Below are positions 1-10,227 of a stretch of DNA of 26,027 nt, piece after piece. The DNA lies in the NCBI RefSeq assembly GCF_000485595.1, contig NW_014577084.1, forward strand, positions 550,938 through 576,964. The letters are read 5' to 3'. A program made the position numbers and the translations under genes. Under the pieces are notes generated by a model. That model worked only from the letters and a program-made list of their open reading frames with translations, was not told where the DNA came from and searched no databases. This stretch comes from Priapulus caudatus. Its lineage: Eukaryota; Priapulida; Priapulimorpha; Priapulimorphida; Priapulidae. Within the stretch, counting starts at the first letter, position 1. The number at the start of each line of letters is the position of its first letter.

Positions 1-30
1 CTAGATTTCATTCGATCTTTGTTAAATTTA

Positions 31-67
31 CCTACACCTATTACCTACCTACCTACTTACCTACCTA
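31..67. repeat. CCTA/ACCT-type short tandem repeat
   Basis: Imperfect tetranucleotide repeat of the ACCT/CCTA type, interrupted by CACCTATT and ACTT. The rest of 1-426 is AT-rich sequence in which I see no gene or other element. Confidence 0.7.
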
Positions 68-426
68 ATCATACCTACGTGTAATATGTGTTTAGATTCT
101 TTGTTACGTAATTTGACTGGAATATTTTATTACTTTATTGAGCGATCATCGAAAACCATAATGGCGATCATTTAGCGTAGCGCCATCTCTCGCCACATTT
201 CAGACTTTCAGATCTGAAACATTTATTTTGCATCAAAAACAACCCTGAAACAAAACAGTAAAATTTATATTAGTATACAAACATGGAATAAGACATTTGA
301 TCACATTTCGGTCTGTCATAAATGAAACACTTACCAAATTTAAATATCATCTCCTCTTCTATCACACCAAGTGAGCTATAGTGTCATTGACACTTTCATT
401 AAGATTGATTCCTAGTGTCTATGTAG

Positions 427-504
427 GTTATCCAAAGAGCCTGCTGAGGAGCATATATGATGTCAGGACTGTTCACTATGGCCAAGATGGTGATGGAGAG
501 TCAA
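427..504 (+). CDS. Candidate TTC7 linker exon A
   Basis: Possible internal exon. An AG at 425-426 follows a short T-rich run and a GT at 505-506 follows AGTCAA. The frame with codons at 429, 432 and so on is open and reads through L-L-R-S-I-Y-D-V and then an acidic, Gly-rich stretch (G-Q-D-G-D-G-E). In TTC7 proteins the segment before the variable linker has a similar hydrophobic-basic-aromatic pattern (a W-[KR]-x-x-Y-N type motif), and position and strand agree with the surer exons downstream. The donor GTAGGC is weak. As written, the exon ends one base into a codon, which does not fit the preferred frame of the next candidate; one extra G (AAG|GTAGGC) would fix this, and such one-base losses are common in this assembly. 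It may simply be a chance open frame. Confidence 0.35.
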
Positions 505-678
505 GTAGGCATTACTGATAATTATATAAATAAAAAATACACATCATATCCATAGTTACTGCAAAATGTAACACAGAAAAAACAGATAATCCAAAGAAAA
601 ATGAGGTGATGCAAGAGGAAACGTGAACTTCTACAAAATCCTCGTCTAATGTATATGCATCTTTTTTCACCCCTACAG

Positions 679-749
679 GTATATCAGCGATGAGGAATCT
701 TCCGCGGATCTGCGAAATCCCGATTTCACAGTCCCAGGGTCGATTTTTT
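679..749 (+). CDS. Candidate TTC7 linker exon B
   Basis: A strong pyrimidine-rich acceptor (CTTTTTTCACCCCTACAG) ends at 678. The frame with codons from 680 is open and reads Y-I-S-D-E-E-S-S-A-D-L-R-N-P-D-F-T-V-P-G-S-I-F. TTC7 proteins have an acidic/Ser-rich linker with a P-D-F-x-x-P-x-x-G-S type motif shortly before the A-A-S-R-V-E-x-A-L-S-E segment found in the next exon here. A donor GTGAAAGT at 750 leaves one base of a codon, and the exon at 2057 supplies exactly two bases, so the phases agree. If the donor is not used, this frame stops at TGA 767-769 and the stretch would be a terminal exon of an unknown gene. A second frame from 681 is also open, so the assignment is moderate. Confidence 0.45.
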
Positions 750-769
750 GTGAAAGTCTAATCTGTTGA

Positions 770-2056
770 GAGAAATTTTAGGGGGGTTAGAATGTACAAA
801 GTTTCATTTTACAGTCCACAGTACCTTCATTTAATACATTGTATATTAGTGTTCGCTTTACAATATAACACGGCTTAGTTCACTGTTTGAGATTCAGACG
901 ATTGCCAGTGTGTGCGTTTATTTGACGTGTAAGTGTGTGTGTTGGTACTGTGTGCTGCGCGGTGCTACGCCCTGGCCCGATATACGTACCGCGATCGATC
1001 GATCGTGTACCATCAAAAAGCCACCGCGTACACGCGTGACCCCTTGAAGCTCGTTTCGATTAATGAACGTATGGCCCAGGCTCTGCGACGTTTCACGGTG
1101 GTAGCGAAACGTTAGGTAACGAACTGTGTTGCCCTTCTCGCCAACGAAGTTCTGTCTATATAATCATTATACATAACCTATAAAGTGGAGGTCGCAAGGC
1201 TGCCTTTTGTTCGGTGACCCTTGAAACGACAAAAAAATTAATGCGCGACCTCAGCGCCCAACTCTCTTGGGTGTTAGGAATATTATATCGATGCGAGCCA
1301 AAGGGAGGATTTTTCTGGGCAACCTTTGTCGCGTAGCAAAATAAGAGCGTTTCTTTCCTGATATCTGATAAATGTGGGCCTGATCACAGACTCTGCTGCG
1401 CCAGCGACAAGCCGCCTAAGTTGAGTTTCCATATATGATAAAATATCTCACTGTAAGTGACGCAGAACAAATTGAAACTGCCTGGACACATTGAACATCC
1501 TTATATTATGAATAAAGGTAGCCTTTGGAGACAGTGTGGAAGTGTACATTAAAATAATTTTCGTTTTTCGCAGACATGCTAAGAATTTTCTGTATTGATT
1601 ATTAATATCTACGGTTAGACAATGGACAGTGCAAGATATATCTCCATGCAGTGTACTGTAATATTGCTTCTGATAACAATTCTGGTTCTGTATTGTGTCT
1701 CCTAATGCCCAATTTTATGGCCTTTGTAAGTTGTGAAATTCAAAAACTCTTCCTGAACCCCCTAGCCAGGCTTTGCCCTGGACCTGACCGCGCCGCCAGC
1801 TCCCCCCCCCGGCTGACCCCGCTATTTTTCACGGAAAACAAAGTTGTCAGGTCCCGATCCTGATATATATAGTGTTGAGTAGCAATGAAACATTACAAAC
1901 AGCAATCCCTGTTATATTAGCATGTCACTGATGTATCTAACCGAACGTGTGCAGTGCAAAGGTGTATTCGGTGGTGTTCAGAAACTACAGATCGATATAT
2001 TTTGCAGCCAAGCTAATTAATCTTAGTTAATAATAACAATCTGTTATTCTGTGCAG
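770..2056 (+). other. Presumed TTC7 intron between candidate exon B and exon C
   Basis: No convincing exon seen. A 60-residue open frame at 933-1115 resembles nothing I know. A C-rich patch lies at 1760-1825. The polypyrimidine tract and AG at 2055-2056 form the acceptor of the next exon. Confidence 0.4.
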
Positions 2057-2195
2057 TTGTGGGATCTGTGCGATCAGTGCAGCCTCAAGAGTGGAGCCAT
2101 GCACTTTCAGAGGTTGCACTCTTCTATTGACCGCTTACTCCGAATCAGGCACACAAATACTGGATGACACAAACTCGCATCTGCGTTGCAACTCG
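2057..2195 (+). CDS. TTC7: TTC7 exon C (linker to C-terminal TPRs), with frameshifts
   Basis: Acceptor TATTCTGTGCAG ends at 2056; donor GTAGTT begins at 2196. The characteristic TTC7 segment G-S-V...A-A-S-R-V-E-x-A-L-S-E-V-A...P-x-Q...W-M-T...I is present but spread over frames: V-G-S-V-R-S from 2059, S-A-A-S-R-V-E from 2076, H-A-L-S-E-V-A from 2098, then after an in-frame TGA at 2128 P-N-Q-A-H-K-Y-W-M-T from 2140. Homology therefore needs at least one missing base near 2075, one extra base near 2097 and further small corrections between 2119 and 2140. The exon's 139 nt is also one off from the length needed to join its neighbours in frame (two bases at the start, one left over at the end). 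The same one-base indel pattern is seen throughout the duplication downstream, so assembly error is likelier than a decayed gene. In family proteins this segment leads directly into the TPR coded by the exon at 9760. Confidence 0.8.
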
Positions 2196-2302
2196 GTAGT
2201 TAGATAAGCATTACGAGATGTACATTGCCTACAAGATTTTGCCAGGATCGAGTTTTTAAGGAACATTTTCATATTGTTACCACCACGATTGAATCAGTTG
2301 TG

Positions 2303-2689
2303 CAGTGGTTCCAACCGTTTGCACCACCGATAGGCCCCTTTTATTTGAAATTAATTTTCCACAAAACCTAGGGTTTTGAAGTCAGTTACTCAACAAGCAA
2401 TTTTATTACAAGCAACAAAACGTTTTCCCCATCCATGGAGAATGTTCCATACCTAGTTTGATAATATTACAGCAAAAGCCAACGAAACATTACATTTGCA
2501 ATAAAAATTTTTGAAAAAATAATTGAAAGTATAGTTTGAAATAAAGTTTATCTTTGCACCTTATCGTGTAATTATACTGTTCTTTACGCTGGAACATTCT
2601 TGAAATTTTGACTTACCTCACAGACCCCCCTCCCCCCAGTACTACCTTTGCGACCCCAGGGGTCGAGAACCCAGCCTTGTGGAACACTG
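2303..2689. mobile_element. hAT-like non-autonomous element (MITE)
   Basis: The left end begins CAGTGGTTCCAACC, and the reverse complement of the right end begins CAGTGTTCCACAAGGCTGGG followed by TTCTCGACCCC. The CAGTGGTTC..AACC / GGGGTCGA-GAACC pattern is typical of short hAT-superfamily repeats whose ends read CAGTGGTTCTCAACC. The 387-bp body codes for nothing and is AT-rich, with a CCCCCC patch near the right end. No clean 8-bp target-site duplication is visible: CAGTTGTG on the left and CTAGTGTG 3 bp beyond the right end match at 6 of 8 bases. Confidence 0.5.
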
Positions 2690-2903
2690 AAGCTAGTGTG
2701 TTGTTGGTTGCGCCAGTATTAGATGTTTATTAATTTTATTTTATTTATTGTCGTATTATTTATTTAAATGTTTGGGGCTGTTTGTAGAACTACAAAGATG
2801 TCATGACAGCCAGGTACGCAATTATATATTCGATTTTCAACCAAGAGGTGCCAGCACAATGTGCATTCAGCAAGAGCGTTAAGTGATCGTTTACTCTAGG
2901 TTC

Positions 2904-3651
2904 GTAGGGTTATTTTCAGTTAAAGGCATAATTCGACCATTCCCGATTATGCACAAGGTGACGAATGCTACGTAACTGGACCTTGTGTAGTTAATAAGTA
3001 CATTATTATAAGCAAAGCGTATTATTTGTCCAATATGCACTGCTGGTTACTAAGAAATGTTCTAATGAAATCGCCGTCAAGAAAATCGGTTGTGCAGCTT
3101 ACAAAACCGGCCATGCGGCCGTAACGGACCGTAACCGGCGAGCTCTGGTGTTTACAGATTATAGATGCACCGCATTTTCGACACGATCTCTCGGCCTTCC
3201 AGTTGATTTCGATCCTTGTAGTCTGAGTGCGCATTCCGTACGTTTATGGTTTACTCTTGGATTCGGCAATAAATGAATTACGAAGTTCTTCTGAGATTAC
3301 AAGTACATAAATATGTGGCAACTAGGGCAAACTAATAACACTAGGCAAACAATTACCCGCCGCGACAAACAATTCTATGCTCAACATCCTGTAGCAACCA
3401 TGTGAGTCACCGAACCGAACTCGCATGTTTATTTGTGAGTAATAAATTTAGCTTGTCGCCAGATTACCAAAATTACGATTTCATTAGAATTTCTTAGTAA
3501 TTACAGTGATATTGGATACAAACTAATACGCGTTGGCCTCATAAGTAATACTTATTAGATACACAAGGTGCCCAGTTACGGTAGCATTCCGTCAACTTTG
3601 CATAATCGATGGTCGAAATTATGGCCTTTATTTAGGTTAAAATTACGCTAC
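2904..3651. mobile_element. Foldback (long terminal inverted repeat) element
   Basis: The left arm, about 2904-3075, is the inverted match of about 3475-3651. Shared blocks include GAATGCTACGTAACTGG against GAATGCTACCGTAACTGG, CCTTGTGTA..TAATAAGTA, and TACTAAGAAAT..TCTAATGAAATCG. The arms are about 170 bp, diverged mainly by indels, around a spacer of about 400 bp with no coding potential I recognise. The outer edges are approximate. It resembles a non-autonomous DNA transposon or foldback element, and it lies in the presumed TTC7 intron. Confidence 0.7.
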
Positions 3652-4186
3652 ATAAAAAGTTGCATGCGTTCATCACATTGAGAAATATATTAAAAAATGT
3701 TCTGAAAACTACACGACTACAGTTTGATTACAAGCGACGGCTGGCGCCACTCAAAGCGCACGATCTGATAAGTTGCGCCAAAACCACTTCAGCCATAGGG
3801 CTACAGACCGAGGGTGTTTCTATTGACTTCATTTGAAGCCAAAGGCGATTGTACGTATTATATAACGACAGCATTTAGATGTATAGTATATAATGGCGAC
3901 TTTTGTGATAGCCTCCGTCAGTAACCGTGCAAAATAAATTGGCAAATATACGCAACTTTTTCAGGTGCACGCAGCACGCGTCGCGGGTGTCATGGCGCTG
4001 TTCAATTCATAGCGTTGATGTGCTAATTATTATAACAATTAAATTTAGGTATCGTTTTGGTAATGAAATACTGTGTGGGTATAGAGTCTATAAGACGGAT
4101 TTGTTATACAGTAAAGGTACAGTTGTATGCAGTAAATGTTAGAGTCTACTATCCCCTTTAATTGCGCACCCAGCTTCTTAGTTATA

Positions 4187-4800
4187 AGCTCATCGAATAG
4201 TCAGATGCGAGCTTGTCAGATCGCATGTCGTCGTGCGTGCCGCTGCGTGCACGTCGTGCGTCCGTGAGTCGTCGTCAACGTTGGGCACAGAATCTTAACG
4301 CCGCGTACGGGTCACGATCTTCGGGACGTGGGGGTAATCCGAAGAACGAGTGGGGATGTGTCGAAGACTGGGGGTCAAGGTCAAAGGCTCAGAGGTGTGA
4401 AAGAAGGGGGAACATTCACTCCTTAAACTCTAAGTATTCGCGGAGAAAATGCAGAATTGCCGGCACAAAATCTAAACGGCTCGACCTAGGCTCGTGATAG
4501 TCGGTTGTATAGCCATTCACTGGTAGAAAAGCCATCACTGTGCCGAAATTGGAGGTCACAGGTCAAGGTCAATGGGCACGGCCGATTTTAGACATTCTTC
4601 TGAGAACATGGTCTGACGGAGCGATTGAAAAACTTTTTTGTTTAGGCGTGACTAGCATTTTTTATGGCCATTATTGAAAGGACCATGAATCTCTTTCTGT
4701 GACTGCGAAAGTAAGATGTCACTCATAACCTTTTGACCTCAAGAGGAGGGTTAAAACTGGATCTTGTTGACTGTTATGTTTAGAAAGAACTTTTGACTGC
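4187..4800 (+). repeat. Dispersed repeat, copy 1 (partner at 24951-25524)
   Basis: Collinear and similar to 24951-25524. Both open with AGCTCATCG...AGTCAGATG(C/G)..AGCTTG, a short imperfect hairpin, followed by CGTCCGT-type repeats, GGGCACA(A/G)AATC, TTCGGGACGT, GGGGGTCAAGG, CGGCTCGACCTA, GAAATTGGAGGTCACAGGTCA, GACATGGTCTGACGGAGCG, GAAAAACTTTTTTGTTT, ATTGAAAGGACCATGAA and ATAACCTTTTGACC. An open frame at 4213-4497 lies within it and is not conserved in the partner, so I do not call it a gene. The repeat carries nuclear-receptor half-sites (4372-4383 and 4553-4571). I do not recognise the family by name. Confidence 0.85.
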
Positions 4801-5365
4801 CGCGGTTTGCTGAGTAGAATCTATACAATTGCCTGGATGTATGAGGCTACAAGGTCACAAGCTGAAATCTTCAAAAGCTAATTTGGTTAAAGAAGGTTTA
4901 TGCCTCCTTAATCGATTATAATTTCATGGCATTCTGTACTGTCAGTATTGTTACGATGTAACGTATGCCACTGCCAGTGGCTCACTGCCAGATGTGTTGT
5001 GTACTGTGAGTTTTCCTGGTTAATTGGTTACAGGTGGCAGCTCTCTTTTGCAGCCTGTGCTTGCGTAGGTAAATCGGTGAGTGTTACCTATTCTGTCTTG
5101 CAGATAGTTGATTGCGACTTACGTAGGATGGGGCTTCATCTTAATTCTGTAAATATAAACGTCACGCACATCTCGTGCAACTTTTCATAACGTCCCACGA
5201 ACCATTCTTTTGAGAAGGTTCCTGATACCATGCCCTGTCGCATTCACTGTTTCGGCGGTTGTGAAACACATTTTGGCGCTAACAGGGTTTACTAGAATGC
5301 CCACCACTCCACCACAGAGTCCGCAGTAGACGTTAGATAGCGCTGTCGCCGCGCACTTGTTTATT
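4187..5365. mobile_element. Segment in duplication copy 1 that is absent from copy 2
   Basis: In copy 2 the sequence runs AGTTATTTATGACCCCGAGC at 8330-8349. In copy 1 the left part (CTTAGTTAT) ends at 4185, and the right part (TTTATTGGGACCCGAGC) resumes around 5360, with about 1.18 kb between. TTAT occurs at both edges and could be a short target-site duplication. The first half is the dispersed repeat above. The second half (4800-5365) has no partner in the window and no recognised gene; a 90-codon minus-strand frame at 5185-5457 crosses the right breakpoint and is probably chance. Confidence 0.7.
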
Positions 5366-6812
5366 GGGACCCGAGCTGTATGTACCTGTTCTACGTACTT
5401 CAACGATAAAAATTGTTTTATGTCATTTCCGTGTTTGTTTCGTGGAGGCTTTTGCAACAGCAGCCGCTGCTGCCAATAGCATATTGTTGGTGCTCAAAAT
5501 AAGGCAGACATGCAATGTATTTTATCAATAATAATAATTGCCCCTGGCCCTATGGCTATACAACAAAAACTATTCCTATTTTGGAGCAGGCCACGGCCGT
5601 GCTTTTACGTGCCCATGGAAAACCACGTATCAGTCCAGGCTGCTCAATGTAGTTACTGGTGGTATGTGTTATATAACAGGCTGCCACACACCCTATGCGT
5701 GTGCTAGACCCATCAGCATACATATATAAGTCTTACAAAGACACACAAACATATTGCAATCGTCCTGTAGCATGGATTTTCATGCTTAATTTCACTTTAA
5801 TAAACGTCTATTTAAGAAAATGTCTTCGAGGTAAGAATTCCTTGCACTTGTTAACTTTAGTGATTAAATGCCGTACACAATAACAACTTAGTGCTGTTGT
5901 ACGTAAGGAAATACAGTAAATAGATAACCATGATCGTCCTTTGCAGTATTTAAAGCCAGTATCAATTGGCATATATTGTTAGTTTAATCCGCTCGTCTTA
6001 AAGCTTCTAGTATATTTAGTCCTATATTACCGATTCAGCTTAGAACATCGCTGCTACGATGATGCTACAAATCCAGATTTCCTAATTTTATTATATCACA
6101 TTTTGTTTGCAATTTTTAGTTTTTCCTATTGCCTATTGATAGTTTGATACGCTAGCTTTTGTTTATTTCTTTGTAGCTCTGGCTGAGCCCTCTAGCGTCG
6201 GTTTGCAAAAACCCTCGGTGAATATTTTAAGATGCTATCCTTTGATTAGCTACTATTATTATTTCTTAATCATGTGAATTTGAAAAACCCATATACGACT
6301 GGAGACAATGGGCTGCCATAATATCGTTAAAATACTTCTTCACTTAAGCCCAGATGACATCAGAAATGTGTAAGAAAAATATTGGCATGTCTCTGGAATC
6401 GTATTAAAAAGGCAGAAGCAATCAAACATTAATCTAGAATGCTCATTAAAGTTTTGCATTGGTGTTTTAGTTGTTTGTCGCCAATATCCGCTACAGCTGT
6501 CTAGTCGTTCAAGGTCAAGTGTACATAACTCCTCAGAGCCATCAGGTTTAGGTTAGTTCTCCCGAGTAGTAGGAAAATGTTTTTCTTGAAAAATCAACAG
6601 AAAGCAATCCATTCTTGAGCATAGTCCCTTATTAAGTATCCCTTAATTATTATATAGCATTATATCTAATAGTATGTCTACGTTGTTTGTGTAGCATTCC
6701 AATCTTCCTCATTATTCATCAGATTGTGTGTTAGTCCTCTTTTGCCCCCCGCCCCCAAAAAGATCATTTTAGAATGGATCACCGATGTTGACAGTTGGTT
6801 GTGTTTTTGTAG
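5366..6812 (+). other. Intron-like part of duplication copy 1
   Basis: AT-rich, non-coding sequence matching about 8345-9759 in copy 2. Short open frames at 5510-5883 are not preserved in copy 2. A TCAAGGTCA motif at about 6509 is the only regulatory-looking word noticed. Confidence 0.6.
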
Positions 6813-6906
6813 TGATATACTTTTTCCTGACCAACACAGTGAGCAGGAGAGATGTGTGCAAGAAGCCAGCATACCTTCCTCCTTTTCAATCTGTGTTTAC
6901 AACATG
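6813..6906 (+). pseudogene. TTC7: TTC7 exon D, copy 1, frame broken
   Basis: Matches the intact exon at 9760-9857 from acceptor TTTTTGTAG to donor ATG|GTAGC, but is 94 nt instead of 98. Several one-base changes (for example CCAACACAGTGAGCAGG against CCAACCAGTGGAGGCAG, and ATACC against AGTACC) destroy the reading frame. The words GAGAGATGTGTGCAAGAAGC and GACCAAC are preserved. It is either an erroneous second rendering of the same exon or a decayed duplicate; the even spread of indels favours the first. Confidence 0.85.
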
Positions 6907-7302
6907 GTAGCTTTGTCTGTCTCTCCACATCTTTCCAATGTTTAACAGTATCAACTGTCTTATTTTGAATTTTAAGCAACACGACCCCCAATTATGTTCC
7001 TCTATCATCCTAACATAATTGTTTATGTCAACAAAAACCACAATGTACATTTTGTTTAAACTTGAATATGTAATATTCTTGTTAAAGGTACGGTTAATTG
7101 TAAAAGAATGGTTGTTTCAGTAATATCTTTACGTTGCGATAATCTTTTTTGGAGCAGAGTAAACATACAGTTTCACAAAGCAGACTACGAGTAACAGCAC
7201 TTAAAGAAGGTTCATTGCGCTTAATTTGCCAAAAAAAGAAAACTAACTCGTTTGTTTTTCTTTAATTTACTTCGTGTCTTTTAATCATCGCGCATGTTGC
7301 AG

Positions 7303-7411
7303 AAGGCAGTTTTTGAGCCATCGGCGAGAGTTTGAAGGAGAGCGACAGCCAGCACTATTGAGCATGCCGATCCGCCATTAACCCATCACTATGTAAGAGT
7401 TTGCAGACCTC
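7303..7411 (+). pseudogene. TTC7: TTC7 exon E (TPR), copy 1, frame broken
   Basis: Matches the intact 105-nt exon at 10228-10332, but is about 109 nt with insertions and deletions at many points (GAGCCATCGG for GAGCATCGG, GAAGGAGAGCGACAGCC for GAGGAGGCGAAGCAGC, ATTGAGCATGCCGATCC for ATGAGCATGCGATC). No long frame survives. The acceptor is GTTGCAG; the donor is altered to CTC|GTGATGA against CTG|GTGAGTA in copy 2. Confidence 0.85.
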
Positions 7412-7576
7412 GTGATGATATGCTGATGTTAACTCTTTATCGCACGGTGCTTAATCAATGCGCGTTCAATTTATTCAGTGCAGCATTACCAATTGCTGTC
7501 CGCTGTATTAACGTCTGTTGGGACGACGTGAGGTCCGTCGTTTCCCAATTTCGAGGCTGTATGGTTGGTGCGTCGT

Positions 7577-7990
7577 AGAGGAGAGAGGGGAAAAAGAGAG
7601 AGAGAGAGAGAGTTGAGAGAAGGAGAGAGCGAGAGTTGCGTGATGCAATCAATCATGCGCTCTGAGCTCGAAGGAGATGGTGCTTAAAGATTCAATTTTA
7701 TGTGGATATTGGGGAAGGGCGTAGAGAATAGGCTGAAAAAAAAATGGGACTGACAGTTCTGCCAGGATCAAGAGGGAAGATGAAGGACGAAAGGGTACGT
7801 AGAGAAGGGTAGGGAATGATGAGGGAAGAGAAAATGAGGAGGTGAGGGCAAGAGGAAAGGAAGGCAGATGACATAAGTGAATGAAGAAGGAGAGAGATGT
7901 AGAGTGAGTTGAGAAAGGGGAGGGGGGTGCCGTCTATGAGGGGAGCAGAAGTGGAAAGAATGAGAGCAGATAGGGTGAAGAGAAGGTGGG
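7577..7990 (+). repeat. Polypurine (GA-rich) tract, copy 1
   Basis: About 60 bp of near-pure GA repeat (from 7577), a short mixed interval, then about 290 bp of purine-rich sequence on the + strand. It lies in the intron after exon E and recurs at 10492-10915. The long minus-strand Ser/Leu/Pro frames here are pyrimidine-tract artefacts. Confidence 0.8.
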
Positions 7991-8344
7991 AGACTAACAC
8001 TATACCGTGTCAGTCGGCATAAAGGAAGTTATACGCATGAAATTTAAACCAGATCACGAAAAATGATTGTATACATCAGAATCCGCGTTTCAGCATGACA
8101 ATGTGACAGATTGCGTTAAGTATGTGGCTACAGCACGGTCGCGGGTGTCATGGCGCCGTTCAAATTTCATAGCGTTGATGTGTAATTAATTATAACAATT
8201 AAATTAGGTATCTGGTAACAAATACGTGTGGGTATAGAGTCTATAGACGATTTGTTATACAGTAAGTACAGTTGTATGCAGTAAAATCTTAGAGTCTACT
8301 ATCCCCTTTAATTGCGTCACCCAGCATTTAGTTATTTATGACCC

Positions 8345-9759
8345 CGAGCTGTTGTACCTGTTCTACGTTATTACCTTCAAGTAAAATTGCTTTTATCATT
8401 TCCGTTTTTGTTTCATGGAGGCTTTTGCACAGGCAGCGCTTCTGCAATGGCATATTGTTGTGCTCAAAATAGGGCAGAATGCATGTATTTTTTATCAATA
8501 ATAATAATGCCCCTTGAGCCCTATGGCTAAACAAAAAACATATTCCCTATTTTTGGAGCAGGCCACGGCCTGCTTTTACGTGCCATGGAAAAACACGTAT
8601 CAGTCCTGGCATGCATCAATGTAGTTACTGGTGGTATGTGTTATATAACAGGCTGCAACACCCATGCGTGTGTAGACCCCATCAGCATTACATATAAAGT
8701 CTACAAAGACACACAAAATTTAGCAATCAGTTCCTGTAGCATGGCATTTCATGCTTAATTTCACTATATAATAAACTCTATCTTAAAAAATGTCCTTGAG
8801 GTAGAATTCCTTGCCCTGTTAACTTTTATGATTAAATGCCTTACACAATAACAACTTAGTGCTGTTTGTACGTAAGAAATACAGTAATAGCATTTCCCAT
8901 GATCTGTCCTTGCAGTCATTAACAGCCAGTTCAATTGCATATGTGGTAGTTTTAATTCCCCGCTTAAAGTTCTAGTATATTCTAGTCCTATATTTACCTA
9001 TCAGCTTAGAACATCCTGTACAATGATGCTACAATCCAGATTTCTAAATTTTATTATATGATTTTGTTCAATTTTTTAGTTTTTCCTATTGCTATTGATA
9101 TGTTGAACGCTACTTTTGTTTTATTTCTTTATGTAGCTCTGCCTGAAAGCCTCCTAGCTTCTTTGCAAAACCTCGTGAATATTTTAATGCTATCCCTGTT
9201 GATTAGCTACCTATTAATTTATTCTTAATCATGTGAATTTGAAAAAACCCATATACGACTGGAGAACATGGGCTGCATAATATGTTAAAATACTTTGTGG
9301 CACTTAAGCAGATGACATCAGAAATGTGTAAGAAAATTATTGCATGTCTCTGAATGTATTAAAAGAGGAGAAGCAATCACATTAATCTAGAAGCTCATTA
9401 AAGGTTTTGCATTGGTGTTTTAGTGTTTTGTCGCAATATCCGCTACAGCTGTCTATCGTTCAAGGTCAGTGTAATAACTCCTCAGAGCCATCAAGCTTTA
9501 GAGTTAGTTCTCCGAGTAGTAGGAAAAATGTTTTTCTGAAAAATCACAGAAAGCAAATCCATTCTTGTACATAGTCCTTATTAAGTATCCATTAATTATT
9601 ATATAGCATGATATCTTAATATTTGTCTACATTGTTTGTGTCACAATTCAATCTTCCTCATTAGTCATCAACTTGTGTGTTAGTCCTCTTTCTGCCCCCC
9701 CCCAAAAAAACACATTTTAGAATGGATCACCGATTTGACCAGTTGGTTGTTTTTTGTAG
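8345..9759 (+). other. Intron upstream of TTC7 exon D (copy 2)
   Basis: AT-rich non-coding sequence equivalent to 5366-6812. No additional exon seen. The acceptor is preceded by T-rich sequence ending TTTTTTGTAG at 9759. Confidence 0.65.
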
Positions 9760-9857
9760 TTGAATTATATCTTTCTTCTGACCAACCAGTGGAGGCAGAG
9801 AGATGTGTGCAAGAAGCCAGCAGTACCTTCCCCCTTTCACATCTTGTTTTACACATG
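9760..9857 (+). CDS. TTC7: TTC7 exon D: TPR helices (intact)
   Basis: A 98-nt internal exon: two bases completing a codon, then 32 codons reading E-L-Y-L-S-S-D-Q-P-V-E-A-E-R-C-V-Q-E-A-S, then S-T-F-P-L-S-H-L-V-L-H-M. It corresponds to the TTC7 segment A-E-x-Y-[IL]-x-x-x-x-P-x-E-A-x-x-C-x-Q-E-A-x-x-x-F-P-x-S-H-x-V-L-Y-M, with TPR positions A20, A27 and P32 occupied (Ala12, Ala19, Pro24). Acceptor GTAG ends at 9759; donor GTATGC starts at 9858. It joins the next exon in phase 0 (M|K). TTC7 is a cytosolic TPR scaffold of the plasma-membrane PI4KA complex with hyccin/FAM126 and EFR3. The number of TTC7 paralogues in this organism cannot be told from the window. Confidence 0.9.
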
Positions 9858-10227
9858 GTATGCTTTGTCTGTCTTCCACATCTTTCCAATGTTTACAGTA
9901 TCAACTGTCTTATTTTGAAATTTTAGCAACACCACCCCCAATTATTTCCTCTATCATTAACATAATTGTTAGTCAACAAAAAACCACATGTCATTTTTTT
10001 AAATTGAATTATGTTAATATTCTTTTAAAGTACGGTTAATTGTAAAATGGTTGTTTCAGTAATATTTTACAGTGCGTAATCTTTTTTGGAGGCAGAGTAA
10101 ACATACAGTTTCACAAAGCAGACTAGATAACAGCACTTAAAGAAGTTCATCGCTTAATTGCAAAAAAAGAACTAACCGTTTGTTTTTTCTTTAATTGACT
10201 TGTGTTTTAATCATCGCGCATTTGCAG
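9858..10227 (+). other. TTC7 intron D-E (copy 2)
   Basis: A 370-bp AT-rich intron with donor GTATGC and acceptor CGCATTTGCAG. Copy 1 has the same intron at 6907-7302 (396 bp). Confidence 0.85.

Larger units (their letters stand above)
3972..8130 (+). repeat. Tandem duplication, copy 1
   Basis: This 4.16-kb block aligns along its length with 8131-11040, in the same orientation, apart from an internal block (4187-5365) missing from copy 2. Copy 1 starts at CAGCACGCGTCGCGGGTG and copy 2 at CAGCACGGTCGCGGGTG. Copy 1 ends GTTAAGTATGTGGCTA and joins the start of copy 2 directly; copy 2 ends GTTAAGTACTGGCTA. Differences are mostly one-base insertions and deletions at similar density in introns and exons, which looks like uncorrected long-read error rather than natural divergence. 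It contains broken versions of two TTC7 exons. Confidence 0.9.

Noticed and set aside
2641-2690. GGGTCGAGAACCC word considered as a tRNA T-arm
   Set aside because: No acceptor stem, D-arm or anticodon arm around it; it is better explained as the right end of the hAT-like element.
4213-4497. 94-codon basic protein inside the dispersed repeat
   Set aside because: The aligned part of the partner repeat (24970-25250) does not keep the frame, so there is no sign of coding constraint.
5185-5457. 90-codon minus-strand frame
   Set aside because: It crosses the boundary of the segment missing from copy 2, and the shared part is not preserved there.
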